A DNA stretch of 64,000 nucleotides from Miscanthus floridulus. Lineage: Eukaryota > Streptophyta > Magnoliopsida > Poales > Poaceae. The notes beneath the pieces were generated by a model that did no database searches, was not told the DNA's origin, and was given only the letters and a program-made list of their open reading frames with translations. The stretch lies in contig NC_089593.1 of the NCBI RefSeq assembly GCF_019320115.1, forward strand, positions 10,116,386 to 10,180,385, read 5' to 3'. Of the stretch, positions 11,191 through 22,204 are shown piece by piece. How positions within the stretch are numbered: the first letter of the stretch is position 1; each line of letters starts with the position of its first letter. The translations under genes were made by a program, and so were the position numbers.

Positions 11191-11831
11191 ATGGCTGATA
11201 TGACTGAGGACGTGCCGAAGAACACGGTGCCGCACCCTAGAGCCCAGCCCACTCGCCGGCGACGGAGGACATGGCGGCAGAGATGATGCTCGAGTCCATC
11301 AAGGAGATGACCACTAACGTGGACGCCGTTCTGGAGCGGGGGCTGGCGGACATCCTCGCCCGCAACGGCGACGCCGAGTACCTTGCGAAATGTGGCCTCG
11401 CCGGCCCCGGTGCTTCCGACCGAGCCACTTTCCGTGCCAAGGTGCCCGTGGCCTCGCCGGCGCCAGCACGTCGGACGGCGAGCCCAAGCTGATCCCTGCC
11501 GTGAAGGATGAGGTTGACCGCCGCATGCTACTCCACAGCCTCGTCATGGCAGTCATCAACCAGTAACACTTCATCATCATGAGTTGCTTAATTTTGCACC
11601 CGATCGATTTATTTTATTTTATTTGCATGATGATCGATCGAGCTGCCTGCGTTCGGGTACGGCCTCGTCCACGCGGTCTCCTTCCTACAGCGCAACTAGG
11701 GCCACCTCGCCGACGACATCGAAGCCGTCGCGCTCGTGGGCCAGCACATCACCGAACTGGACCGGTCGGTTGCCGACAGGGTACATATGGGTTATTTTGG
11801 CTGGTGTCGGCTACCACGTAGTCCTGTCAAC

Positions 11832-11835
<4 letters not shown>
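11191..11835 (+). pseudogene. GH3 fragment, array unit 6 (type II, internal deletion as in unit 1)
   Basis: The ATG is at 11271. The exon matches unit 1, including the deletion of about 110 bp after AKVPV, and it continues out of frame into tcggacggcgagcccaagctg. The shared breakpoint means units 1 and 6 descend from one deleted ancestor although they lie 5 kb apart. The second piece (11650-11790) is also shortened before ttgccgacaggg and has TAG for tryptophan. Confidence 0.85.

Positions 11836-11837
<2 letters not shown>

Positions 11838-11909
<72 letters not shown>
11838..11909. repeat. (TA)n microsatellite
   Basis: TA tract of about 72 bp between unit 6 and MITE copy D. Confidence 0.95.
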
Positions 11910-11913
<4 letters not shown>

Positions 11914-12173
11914 CTACTATCCTGTAGCTGGCTACAGAATAACTTATTCTGTAGCCACTTTGAGTTATGATAATTACTATGTTAATTTACGAGATTATAG
12001 TAACTCCTTACTAAGTGGTTTAATATAACGTTATGGTAAATATCCCCATGTGTTATAGAAACCCAACTATCGTAAATATGTATTGACATTATAGTAAATT
12101 AGTATATAAAATTATAGTAAATGGAGGTGGCTACAAAATAACTTATTTTATAGCCGGCTACTGAATAGCCTCT

Positions 12174-12176
<3 letters not shown>
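11910..12176 (-). mobile_element. Micron-like MITE, copy D
   Basis: Full-length copy in the orientation of copies B and C. Together with copy E (12426-12692, opposite orientation) it forms a large inverted repeat around array linker 7. A few changes distinguish it, such as ttattttatagccggc near the right end. Confidence 0.7.

Positions 12177-12222
<46 letters not shown>
12177..12222. repeat. (TA)n microsatellite
   Basis: TA tract between MITE copy D and linker 7 (12223-12341). Confidence 0.95.
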
Positions 12223-12232
<10 letters not shown>

Positions 12233-12341
12233 GGAGTATAAAGCTAACCTTCACATCTAGGCATCTAGCTAACGCTCAAGTCTTGCTAGTGTCATTCGCA
12301 AAAAAAAAAAGTCTAGCTAGTGTCCATAGTTTGTGTTTGGA

Positions 12342-12342
12342 A

Positions 12343-12425
<83 letters not shown>
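12342..12425. repeat. (TA)n microsatellite
   Basis: TA tract of about 84 bp between linker 7 and MITE copy E. Confidence 0.95.
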
Positions 12426-12428
<3 letters not shown>

Positions 12429-12688
12429 AGAGGCTATTCAGTAGCCGGCTACAAAATAAGTTATTCTGTAGCCACTTCCATTTACTATAATTTTATATAC
12501 TAATTTACTATAATGTCAATACATATTTACGATAGTTGGGTTACTATAACACATGGGGATATTTACCATAACGTTATATTAAACCACTTAGTAAGGAGTT
12601 ATTATAATCTCGTAAATTAACATAGTAATTATCATAACTCAAAGTGGCTACAGAATAAGTTATTCTGTAGCCGGCTACAGGATAGTAG

Positions 12689-12692
<4 letters not shown>
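12426..12692 (+). mobile_element. Micron-like MITE, copy E
   Basis: Full-length copy in the orientation of copy A: GGGAGAGGCTATTCAGTAGC ... GGATAGTAGTTCT. It lies between linker 7 and unit 7 and faces copy D. Confidence 0.7.

Positions 12693-12760
<68 letters not shown>
12693..12760. repeat. (TA)n microsatellite
   Basis: TA tract between MITE copy E and the leader of unit 7. Confidence 0.95.
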
Positions 12761-12765
<5 letters not shown>

Positions 12766-13494
12766 GCTGATATGACTGACGACGTGCCGAAGAACACGAC
12801 GCCGCACCCTAGAGCCCAGCCCACTCGCCGGCGACGGACGACATGGCGGCAGAGATGATGCTCGAGTCCATCAAGGAGATGACCACTAACGTGGACGCCG
12901 TTCAGGAGCGGGGGCTGGCGGACATCCTCGTCCGCAACGGCGACGCCGAGTACCTTGCAAAATGTGGCCTCGCCGGCGCCGGTGCTTCCGACCGAGCCAC
13001 TTTCCGTGCCATGGTGGCCATGGCGACATGCGACTACTTGATGCCATACATCTATCGCATCGCCAACGGCGACAGGTCGCCCATCCTGTCAGGCTCCGTG
13101 CACCCCATTTTCGAGTTCATCGTCAGCTCCGGCACGTCGGACAGTCAGCCGAAGCTGATCCCTGGCGTGAAGGACGAGGTCGACCGCCGCATGCTACTCC
13201 ACAGCCTCATCATGAACCAATAACACTTCGTCATCATGAGTTGCTTAATATTGCACCCGATCGACTTACTTTATTTTATTTTATTTTATTGATGATCGAT
13301 CGAGCTGCCTGTGTTTGGGTACGGCCTTGTTCACGCGGTCTCCTTCCTACAGCGCAACTAGGGCCACCTCGCCGACGACATCGAAGCCGGCTCGCTCATA
13401 GGCCAGCGCGAGACCTGTCGGACCTCCAGTTGCCGACAGGGTACATATGGGTTGTTTTGGCTGATGTCGGCTGCCACGTAGTCCTATCAACTAC
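12761..13494 (+). pseudogene. GH3 fragment, array unit 7 (type II, N-terminal frame open)
   Basis: The ATG at 12843 opens a frame to 13223, 126 codons, ending IMNQ-TAA. Diagnostic changes [11 protein letters not shown] and LVRNG are shared only with unit 9. The 9-bp deletion before MNQ is present. Private changes are RAMVAM and CDYL. The second piece has TAG for tryptophan, and it has the shortened ccagcgcgagacctgtcgg segment, again as in unit 9. Confidence 0.85.
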
Positions 13495-13617
13495 TATATA
13501 TATGTATGTAGGAGTATAAAGCTAACCTTCACATCTAGGCATCTAGCTAACACTCAAGTCTAGCTAGTGTCATTGGCAAAAAAAAGTCTAGCTAGTGTCC
13601 ATAGTTTGTGTTTGGAA

Positions 13618-13618
<1 letters not shown>

Positions 13619-13667
<49 letters not shown>
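13619..13667. repeat. (TA)n microsatellite
   Basis: TA tract between linker 8 and unit 8. The same position in the duplicated block (before unit 10) holds only about 16 bp of TA, so tract length changes quickly. Confidence 0.95.
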
Positions 13668-13672
<5 letters not shown>

Positions 13673-14410
13673 GGATATGACTGACGACGTGCCAAAGAAC
13701 ATAGCGTCGCACGCCAGAGCCTAGCCCACTTGCCAGCGATGGAGGACATGGCGGCAGAGATGATGCTCGAGTCCATCGAGGAGATGACCACTAACGTGGA
13801 CGCCGTTCAGGCACGGGGGCTGGCGGACATCCGCGCCCGCAACGGCGACGCCAAGTACCTTGCGAAATGTGGCCTCGCCGGCGCCGGCGCTTATGACCGA
13901 GCCACTTTCCGTGCCAAGGTGCCCATGGTGACGTACGACGACTTGAAGCCGTACATCCTTCGCATCGCCAACGACGACAGGTCGCCCATCCTGTCAGGCT
14001 CTGTGCACCCCATTTCCGAGTTCATCGTCAGCTCCGGCACGTCGGACGGCGAGCCCAAGCTGATCCCTGCCGTGAAGGATGAGGTCGACCGCCGCATGCT
14101 ACTCCACAGCCTCGTCATGGCAGTCATGAACCAGTAACACTTCGTCATCATGAGTTGCTTAAATCTGCACCCGATCGATTTATTTTATTTTATTTGCATG
14201 ATGATCGATCGAGCTGCCTGCGTTCGGCTACGGCCTCGTCCTCGCGGTCTCCTTCCTGCAGCGCTACTAGGGCCACCTCGCCGACGACATAGAAGCTGGC
14301 GCGCTCGTAGGTCGTGATATCACCGAATTGGACCTATGGGCCCTCCTGTTGCCGACAGTGCACATATGGGTTGTTTTGGCTGGTGTCGGCTGCCACGTAG
14401 TCCTATCAAT

Positions 14411-14412
<2 letters not shown>
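13668..14412 (+). pseudogene. GH3 fragment, array unit 8 (type I, N-terminal frame open)
   Basis: In-frame ATGs are at 13739 and 13748, and the frame is open to VMNQ-TAA at 14137. The predicted peptide is the same as that of unit 10, including the unusual [10 protein letters not shown] (family consensus [10 protein letters not shown]). It contains [16 protein letters not shown]. The second piece at 14215-14370 has TAG in place of the tryptophan codon (cagcgctactag). Confidence 0.85.

Positions 14413-14484
<72 letters not shown>
14413..14484. repeat. (TA)n microsatellite
   Basis: TA tract of about 70 bp between unit 8 and linker 9. Confidence 0.95.
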
Positions 14485-14487
<3 letters not shown>

Positions 14488-14611
14488 GAATTATAAAGCT
14501 AACCTTCACATCTAGGCATCTAGCTAACGCTCAATTCCAGCTAGTCTCATTCGCAAAAAAAAAGTCTACCTAGTGTCCACAGTTTGTGTTTGGAAGTATA
14601 TATATATATAT

Positions 14612-15343
14612 ATGGCTGATATGACTGACGACGTGCCGAAGAACACGACGCCGCACCCTAGAGCCCAGCCCACTCGCCGGCGACGGACGACATGGCGGCA
14701 GAGATGATGCTCGAGTCCATCAAGGAGATGACCACTAACGTGGACGCCGTTCAGGAGCGGGGGCTGGCGGACATCCTCGTCCGCAACGGCGACGCCGAGT
14801 ACCTTGCAAAATGTGGCCTCGCCGGCGCCGGTGCTTCCGACTGAGCCACTTTCCGTGCCAAGGTGCCCATGGCGACATGCGACGACTTGATGCCGTACAT
14901 CTATCGCATCGCCAACGGCGACAGGTCGCCCATCCTGTCAGGCTCCGTGCACCCCATTTTCGAGTTCATCGTCAGCTCCGGCACGTCGGACAGTGAGCCG
15001 AAGCTGATCCCTGGCGTGAAGGACGAGGTCGACCGCCGCATGCTACTCCACAGCCTCATCATGAACCAATAACACTTCGTCATCATGAGTTGCTTAATAT
15101 TGCACCCGATCGACTTATTTTATTTTATTTTATTTTATTGATGATCGATCGAGCTGCCTGTGTTTGGGTACGGCCTTGTTCACGCGGTCTCCTTCCTACA
15201 GCGCAACTAGGGCCACCTCGCCGACGACATCGAAGCCGGCTCGCTCATAGGCCAGCGCGAGACCTGTCGGACCTCCAGTTGCCGACAGGGTACATATGGG
15301 TTGTTTTGGCTGATGTCGGCTGCCACGTAGTCCTATCAACTAC
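14612..15343 (+). pseudogene. GH3 fragment, array unit 9 (type II, premature stop)
   Basis: The frame from the ATG at 14692 stops at the TGA near 14842, where SDRAT became SD-stop-AT. Downstream an open stretch from 14863 reads [13 protein letters not shown] to IMNQ-TAA. It is nearly identical to unit 7 in exon, spacer and second piece, so the stop is younger than the block duplication. Confidence 0.85.
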
Positions 15344-15488
15344 TATATATATATATGTATGTAGGAGTATAAAGCTAACCTTCACATCTAGGCATCTAGC
15401 TAACACTCAAGTCTAGCTAGTGTCATTCGCAAAAAAAAGTCTAGCTAGTGTCCATAGTTTGTGTTTGGAAGAATATATATATATATAT

Positions 15489-16015
15489 ATGGCGGATATG
15501 ACTGACGACGTGCCGAAGAACATAGCGCCGCACGCCAGAGCCTAGCCTACTTGCCAGCGATGGAGGACATGGCGGCAGAGATGATGCTCGAGTCCATCGA
15601 GGAGATGACCACTAACGTGGACGCCGTTCAGGCACGGGGGCTGGCGGACATCCGCGCCCGCAACGGCGACGCCAAGTACCTTGCGAAATGTGGCCTCGCC
15701 GGCGCCGGCGCTTATGACCGAGCCACTTTCCGTGCCAAGGTGCCCATGGTGACGTACGACGACTTGAAGCCGTACATCCTTCGCATCGCCAACGACGACA
15801 GGTCGCCCATCCTGTCAGGCTCTGTGCACCCCATTTCCGAGTTCATCGTCAGCTCCGGCACGTCGGACGGCGAGCCCAAGCTGATCCCTGCCGTGAAGGA
15901 TGAGGTCGACCGCCGCATGCTACTCCACAGCCTCGTCATGGCAGTCATGAACCAGTAACACTTCGTCATCATGAGTTGCTTAAATCTGCACCCGATCGAT
16001 TTATTTTATTTTATT
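15489..16015 (+). pseudogene. GH3 fragment, array unit 10 (type I, N-terminal frame open, second piece lost)
   Basis: In-frame ATGs are at 15560 and 15569, and the frame is open to VMNQ-TAA at 15958. The encoded peptide matches unit 8. The spacer is present as far as tttattttatttgca (about 16017), where it joins straight to the gacgccgttcag codons of unit 11. The second GH3 piece, linker and (TA)n that should follow are missing. Confidence 0.85.
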
Positions 16016-16639
16016 TGCAGGACGCCGTTCAGGAGCAGGAGCGGGGGCTGGCGGACATCCTCGCCCGCAACGGCGACGCCGAGTACCTTGCGAAATGTGG
16101 CCTCGCCGGCGCTGGTGCTTCTGACCGAGCCACTTTCCGTGCCAAGGTGCCCATGGCGACATGCGACGACTTGAAGCCGTACATCCATCGCATCACCAAC
16201 GGCAACAGGTCGCCCATCCTATCAGGCTCCGTGCACCCCATTTTCGAGTCCATCGTCAGCTCCGGCACGTCGGACAGTGAGCCCAAGCTGATCCCTGGCG
16301 TGAAGGATGAGGTCGACCGCCGCATGCTACTCCACAGCCTCGTCATGGCAGTCATGAACCAGTAACACTTCAGCATCATGAGTTGCTTAATATTGCACCC
16401 GATCGACTTATTTTATTTTATTTTAATGATGATCGATCGAGCTACCTGTGTTCGGGTACGGCCTCGTTCACGCGGTCTCCTTCCTACAGCGCAACTAGGG
16501 CCACCTCGCCGACAACATCGAAGCCGGCGCGCTCGTAGGCCAGCACATCACCGAGACCTGTCGGCCCTCCAGTTGCCAACAGGGTACATATGGGTTGTTT
16601 TGGCTGGTGTCGGCTGCCACGTAGTCCTATCAACAATTA
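16016..16639 (+). pseudogene. GH3 fragment, array unit 11 (type II, 5'-truncated, fused to unit 10 spacer)
   Basis: It starts at [12 protein letters not shown], with no leader or ATG of its own and a 6-bp insertion adding EQ. An ATG in the unit 10 spacer (15976) is in frame and opens a chimeric reading frame to VMNQ-TAA at 16365. The body is type [45 protein letters not shown]. The second piece (16445-16600) has TAG for tryptophan. Confidence 0.8.
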
Positions 16640-16722
16640 TCTAGGCATCTAGCTAACGCTCAAGTCCAGCTAGTGTCATTCGAAAAAAAAAGGCTACCTA
16701 GTGTCCACAGTTTGTGTTTGGA

Positions 16723-16737
<15 letters not shown>

Positions 16738-16803
<66 letters not shown>
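16738..16803. repeat. (TG)n(TA)n compound microsatellite
   Basis: A short gtgtgtgtgtg run at 16725-16737 is followed by about 66 bp of TA. Linker 12 before it has lost its first half, including the TATAAAG motif. Confidence 0.9.
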
Positions 16804-16805
<2 letters not shown>

Positions 16806-17443
16806 CTGACGACATGCCGAAGAACACGGCGCCGCACCCTAGAGCCCAGCCCACTCGCCGGCGACGGAGGACATGGCGGCATAGATGATGCTCGAGTCCA
16901 TCAAGGAGATGACCACTAACGTGGACGCCGTTCAGGAGCGGGGGCTAGCGGACATACTCGCCCGCAACGGCGACGCCGAGTACCTTGCGAAATGGGGCCT
17001 CGCTGGCGCCGGTGCTTCCGACCGAGCCACTTTCCGCGCCATGGTGCCCATGGCGACGTGCGACGACTTGAAGCCGTACATCCATCGCATCGCCAACGGC
17101 GACAGGTCGCCCATCCTGTCAGGCTCCGTGTACACCATTTTCAGGTTCATCGTCAGCTCCGGCACGTCGGACAGTGAGCTCAAGCTGATCCCTGGCGTGA
17201 AGGATGAGGTCGACCGCCGCATGCTACTCCACAGCCTCGTCATGGTAGTCATGAACCAGTAACACTTCATCATCATGAGTTGCTTAATATTGCACCCGAT
17301 CGATTTATTTTATTGATGACCGATCGAGCTGCCTGTGTTCTCGTAGGCCAGCGACCGAACTGGACCTGTCGGCCCTCCAGTTGCCGACAGGGTACATATG
17401 TGTTGTTTTGGCTGGTGTCGGCTGCCACGTAGTTCTATCAACT
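16804..17443 (+). pseudogene. GH3 fragment, array unit 12 (type II, stop at codon 4)
   Basis: The leader is shortened. The frame from the ATG at 16873 reads MAA and then TAG, and reopens at 16885 through to VMNQ-TAA at 17262. Private changes include CGLAG to WGLAG (shared with unit 13) and HPIFEF to YTIFRF. The second piece is cut to the last part (17340-17400); the GYGLV segment is gone. Confidence 0.8.
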
Positions 17444-17445
17444 GC

Positions 17446-17482
<37 letters not shown>

Positions 17483-17614
17483 ATGTAGGAGTATAAAGCT
17501 AACCTTCACATCTAGGCATCTAGCTAACGCTCAAGTCTAGCTAGTGTCATTCGCAAAAAAAAAAAGTCTAGCTAGTGTCCATAGTTTGTGTTTGGAAGTA
17601 TTTATATATATATA

Positions 17615-18357
17615 GGGCGGATATGACTAACGACGTGCCGAAGAACACAGCGCCGCACCCCAGAGCCTAGCCTACTTGCCGGCGATGGAGGACATGGCGG
17701 CAGAGATGATGCTCAAGTCCATCGAGGAGATGACCACTAACGTGGACGCCGTTCAGGAGCGGGGGCTGGCGGACATCCTCACCCGCAACGGCGACGCCGA
17801 GTACCTTGCGAAATGGGGCCTCGCCGGCGCCGGCGCTTCCGACCGAGCCACTTTTCGTGCCATGGTGCCCATGGCGACGTGCGACGACTTGAAGCCGTAC
17901 ATCCATCGCATCGCCAACGGCGACAGGTCGCCCATCCTGTCAGGCTCCGTGCACCCCATTTTCGAGTTCATCGTCAGCTCCGACACGTCGGATAGTGAGC
18001 CCAAGCTGATCCCTGGCGTGCAGGATGAGGTCGACTGCCGCATGCTACTCCACAGCCTCGTCATGGCAGCCATGAACCAGTAACACTTCATCATCATGAG
18101 TTGCTTAATATTGCACCCGATCGATTTATTTTATTTTATTTTATTGATGATCGATCGAGCTGCCTGTGTTCGGGTACGGCCTCGTTCACGTGGTCTCCTT
18201 CCTACAGCGCAACTAGGGCCACCTCGCCGACGACATCGAAGCCGGCGCGCTCGTAGGGCAGCACATCACCGAATTCGACCTGTCGGCCCTCCAGTTGCCG
18301 ACAGGGTACATATGGGTTGTTTTGGCTGGTGTCGGCTGCCACGTAGTCCTATCAACT
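17615..18357 (+). pseudogene. GH3 fragment, array unit 13 (type I leader, type II body)
   Basis: ATGs are at 17685 and 17694, and the frame is open to AMNQ-TAA at 18083. The leader and SIEEM are type [19 protein letters not shown] and LIPGVQDEV are type II, so this unit looks like a recombinant between types. VQDEV and MAAMNQ are shared with units 15 and 16. The second piece has TAG for tryptophan. Confidence 0.8.
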
Positions 18358-18467
18358 TAGGAGTATAAAGCTAACCTTCACATCTAGGTATCTAGCTAAC
18401 GCTCAAGTCTAGCTAGTGTCATTCGCAAAAAAAAAGTCTAGCTAGTGTCCATAGTTTGTGTTTGGAA

Positions 18468-18468
<1 letters not shown>

Positions 18469-18551
<83 letters not shown>
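18469..18551. repeat. (TA)n microsatellite
   Basis: TA tract of about 80 bp between linker 14 and unit 14. Confidence 0.95.
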
Positions 18552-18556
<5 letters not shown>

Positions 18557-19299
18557 GGATATGACTGACGACGTGCCGAAGAACACAGCGCCGCACCCCA
18601 GCAGAGCCTAGCCTACTTGCCGGCGACGGAGGACATGGCGGCAGAGATGATGCTCGAGTCCATCGAGGAGATGACCACTAACGTGGACGCCGTTCAGGAG
18701 CGGGGGCTGGCGGACATACTCGCCCGCAACGGCGACGCCGAGTACCTTGCGAAATGTGGCCTCGCCGGCGCCGGCGCTTCCGACCGAGCCACTTTCCGTG
18801 CCAAGGTGCCCATGGCGACGTACGACGACTTGAAGTCGTACATCCTTCGCATCGCCAACGGTGACAGGTCGCCCATCCTGTCATGCTCCGTGCACCCCAT
18901 TTCCGAGTTCATCGTCAGCTCCGGCACGTCGGACGGCAAGCCCAAACTGATCCCTGCCGTGAAGGATGAGGTCGACCGCCGCATGCTACTCCACAGCCTC
19001 GTCATGGCAGTCATGAACCAGTAACACTTCATCATCATGAGTTGCTTAATTTTGCACCCGGTCGATTTATTTTATTTTATTTGCACGATGATCGATCGAG
19101 CTGCCTGCGTTCGGGTACGGCCTCGTCCACGCGGTCTCCTTCCTGCAGCGCAACTGAGGCCACCTCGCCGACGACATCGAAGCAGGCGCGCTTGTAGGCC
19201 GTGACATCACCGAATTGGACCTATCGGCCCTCCTGTTGCCGACAGAGCACATATGGGTTGTTTTGGCTAGTGTCGGCTGCCACGTAGTCCTATCAACTA
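18552..19299 (+). pseudogene. GH3 fragment, array unit 14 (type I, N-terminal frame open)
   Basis: The ATG at 18635 is open to VMNQ-TAA at 19024. Signature changes are DLKSYILRI (for DLKPYILRI) and an extra cag in the leader (ccccagcagagcc), both shared with unit 17. SCSVHP is private. The second piece carries TGA for tryptophan (caactgaggcc), again as in unit 17. Confidence 0.85.
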
Positions 19300-19424
19300 C
19301 TATATATACATATGTAGGAGTATAAAGCTAACCTTCACATCTAGGCATCTTGCTCACGCTCAAGTCTAGCTAGTGTCATTCGCAAAAAAAGTCTACCTAG
19401 TGTCCACGGTTTGTGTTTGGAAGT

Positions 19425-19458
19425 GTATATATATATATATATAGGTTTGTGTTTGGAA

Positions 19459-19502
<44 letters not shown>
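19425..19502. repeat. (TA)n with a duplicated linker end
   Basis: The end of linker 15 (ggtttgtgtttggaagtg) occurs twice, at about 19408 and 19444, each followed by TA. This is a small local duplication of linker plus microsatellite. Confidence 0.85.
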
Positions 19503-19507
<5 letters not shown>

Positions 19508-20249
19508 TGATATGACTGACGACGTTCCGAAGAACACGGCGCCGCACCCTAGAGCCCAGCCGACTCGCCGGCGACGGAGGACATGGCGGCAGAGATGATG
19601 CTCGAGTCCATCAAGGAGATGACCACTAACGTGGACGCCGTTCAGGAGCAGGGGCTGGCGGACATCCTCGCCCGCAACGGCGACGCCGAGTACCTTGCGA
19701 AATGTGGCCTCGCAGGCGCCGGTGATTCCGACCGAGCCACTTTCCGTGCCAAGGTGCCCATGGCGATGTGCGACGACTTGAAGCCGTACATCCATCGCAT
19801 CGCCAACGGCGACAGGTCGCCCATCCTGTCAGGCTCCGTGCACCCCATTTTCGAGTTCATCGTCAGCTCCGGCACGTCGGACAGTGAGCCCAAGCTGATC
19901 CCTGGCGTGCAGGATGAGGTCGACCGCCGCATGCTACTCCACAGCCTCGTCATGGCAGCCATGAACCAGTAACACTTCATCATCATGAGTTGCTTAATAT
20001 CGCACCCGATCGATTTATTTTATTTTATTTTATTGATGATCGATCGAGCTGCCTGTGTTCGGGTACGGCCTCGTTCACGTGGTCTCCTTCCTACAGCGCA
20101 ACTAGGGCCACCTCGCCGATGACATCGAAGCCGGCACGCTCGTAGGCCAGCGCATTACCGAATTGGACCTGTCGGCCCTCCAGTTGCCAACAGGGTACAT
20201 ATGGGTTGTTTTGGCTGGTGTCGGCTGCCACGTAGTCCTATCAACTACT
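19503..20249 (+). pseudogene. GH3 fragment, array unit 15 (type II, N-terminal frame open)
   Basis: The ATG at 19583 is open to AMNQ-TAA at 19972. [17 protein letters not shown] and AMCDDLK are shared only with unit 16, which lies 887 bp downstream and is almost the same. [19 protein letters not shown] is present. The second piece has TAG for tryptophan. Confidence 0.85.
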
Positions 20250-20389
20250 ATATATATATATATATGTATGTAGGAGTATAAAGCTAACCTTCACATCTAG
20301 GCATCTAGCTAACGCTCAAATCTAGCTACTGTCATTCGAAAAAAAAAGTCTAGCTAGTGTCCATAGTTTGTGTTTGGAAGTATATATAT

Positions 20390-21131
20390 ATGGCTGATAT
20401 GACTGACGACGTGCCGAAGAACACGGCGCCGCACCCTAGAGCCCAGCCCACTCGCCGGCGACGGAGGACATGGCAGCAGAGATGATGCTCGAGTCCATCA
20501 AGGAGATGACCACTAACGTGGACGCCGTTCAGGAGCAGGGGCTGGCGGACATCCTCGCCCGCAACGGCGACGCCGAGTACCTTGCGAAATGTGGCCTCGC
20601 AGGCGCCGGTGATTCCGACCGAGCCACTTTCCGTGCCAAGGTGCCCATGGCGATGTGCGACGACTTGAAGCTGTACATCCATCGCATCGCCAACGGCGAC
20701 AGGTCGCCCATCCTGTCAGGCTCCATGCACCCCATTTTCGAGTTCATCGTCAGCTCCGGCACGTCGGACAGTGAGCCCAAGCTGATCCCTGGCGTGCAGG
20801 ATGAGGTCGACCGCCGCATGCTTCTCCACAGCCTCGTCATGGCAGCCATGTACCAGTAACACTTCATCATCATGAGTTGCTTAATATTGCACCCGATCGA
20901 TTTATTTTATTTTATTTTATTGATGATCGATCGAGCTGCCTGCGTTCGGGTACGGCCTCGTTCACGTGGTCTCCTTCCTACAGCGCAACTAGGGCCACCT
21001 CGCCGACGACATCGAAGCCGGCGCGCTCGTAGGCCAGCACATCACCGAACTGGACCTGTCGGCCCTCCAGTTGCCAACAGGGTACATATGGGTTGTTTTC
21101 GCTGGTGTCGGCTGCCACGTAGTCCAATCAA
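20390..21131 (+). pseudogene. GH3 fragment, array unit 16 (type II, N-terminal frame open)
   Basis: The ATG at 20470 is open to AMYQ-TAA at 20859. It is a near copy of unit 15 with a few substitutions ([19 protein letters not shown]). Its preceding (TA)n is only about 10 bp. The second piece has TAG for tryptophan. Confidence 0.85.
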
Positions 21132-21255
21132 CTTAGGAGTATAAAGCTAACCTTCACATCTAGGCATCTAGCTAACGCTCAAGTCTAGCAAGTGTCATTC
21201 GGAAAAAAAAGTCTAGCTAGTGTCCATAGTTTGTGTTTGGAAGTATATATATATA

Positions 21256-21988
21256 CGACGTGCCGAAGAACACAGCGCCGCACCCCAGCAGAGCCTAGCC
21301 TACTTGCCGGCGACGGAGGACATGGCGGCAGAGATGATGCTCGAGTCCATCGAGGAGATGACCACTAACATGGACGCCGTTCAGGAGCGGGGGCTGGCGG
21401 ACATACTCGCCCGCAACGGCGACGCCGAGTACCTTGCGAAATGTGGCCTCGCTGGCGCCGACGCTTCCGACCGAGCCACTTTCCATGCCAAGGTGCCCAT
21501 GGCGACGTACGACGACTTGAAGTCGTACATCCTTCGCATCGCCAACGGCGACAGGTCGCCCATCCTGTCAGGCTCCGTGCACCCCATTTCCGAGTTCATC
21601 GTCAGCTCCGGCACGTCGGACGGCGAGCCCAAACTGATCCCTGCCGTGAAGGATGAGGTCGACCACCGCATGCTACTCCACAGCCTCGTCATGGCAGTCA
21701 TGAACCAGTAACACTTCATCATCATGAGTTGCTTAATTTTGCACCCGGTCGATTTATTTTATTTTATTTGCATGATGATCGATCGAGCTGCCTGCGTTCG
21801 GGTACGGCCTCGTCCACGCGGTCTCCTTCCTGCAGCGCAACTGAGGCCACCTCGCCGACGAAATCGAAGCAGGCGCGCTCGTAGGGCGTGACATCACCGA
21901 ATTGGACCTATCGGCCCTCCTGTTGCCGACAGGGCACATATGGGTTGTTTTGGCTGGTGTTGGCTGCCACGTAGTCCTATCAACTACT
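21256..21988 (+). pseudogene. GH3 fragment, array unit 17 (type I, N-terminal frame open)
   Basis: The leader has lost its first 20 bases. The ATG at 21322 is open to VMNQ-TAA at 21711, and the same frame is open upstream into linker 17 as far as 21220. It shares DLKSYILRI and the leader cag insertion with unit 14. The second piece has TGA for tryptophan. Confidence 0.85.
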
Positions 21989-22105
21989 ATATATATATAG
22001 GAGTATAAAGCTGACTTTCACATCTAGGCATCTAGCTAACGCTCAAGTCTAGCTAGTGTCATTCGCAAAAAAACGTCTACCTAATGTCCATAGTTTGTGT
22101 TTGGA

Positions 22106-22117
<12 letters not shown>

Positions 22118-22200
<83 letters not shown>
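22118..22200. repeat. (TG)n(TA)n compound microsatellite
   Basis: gtgtgtgtgtg at 22108 is followed by about 82 bp of TA, running into the shortened leader of unit 18. Confidence 0.95.
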
Positions 22201-22204
<4 letters not shown>

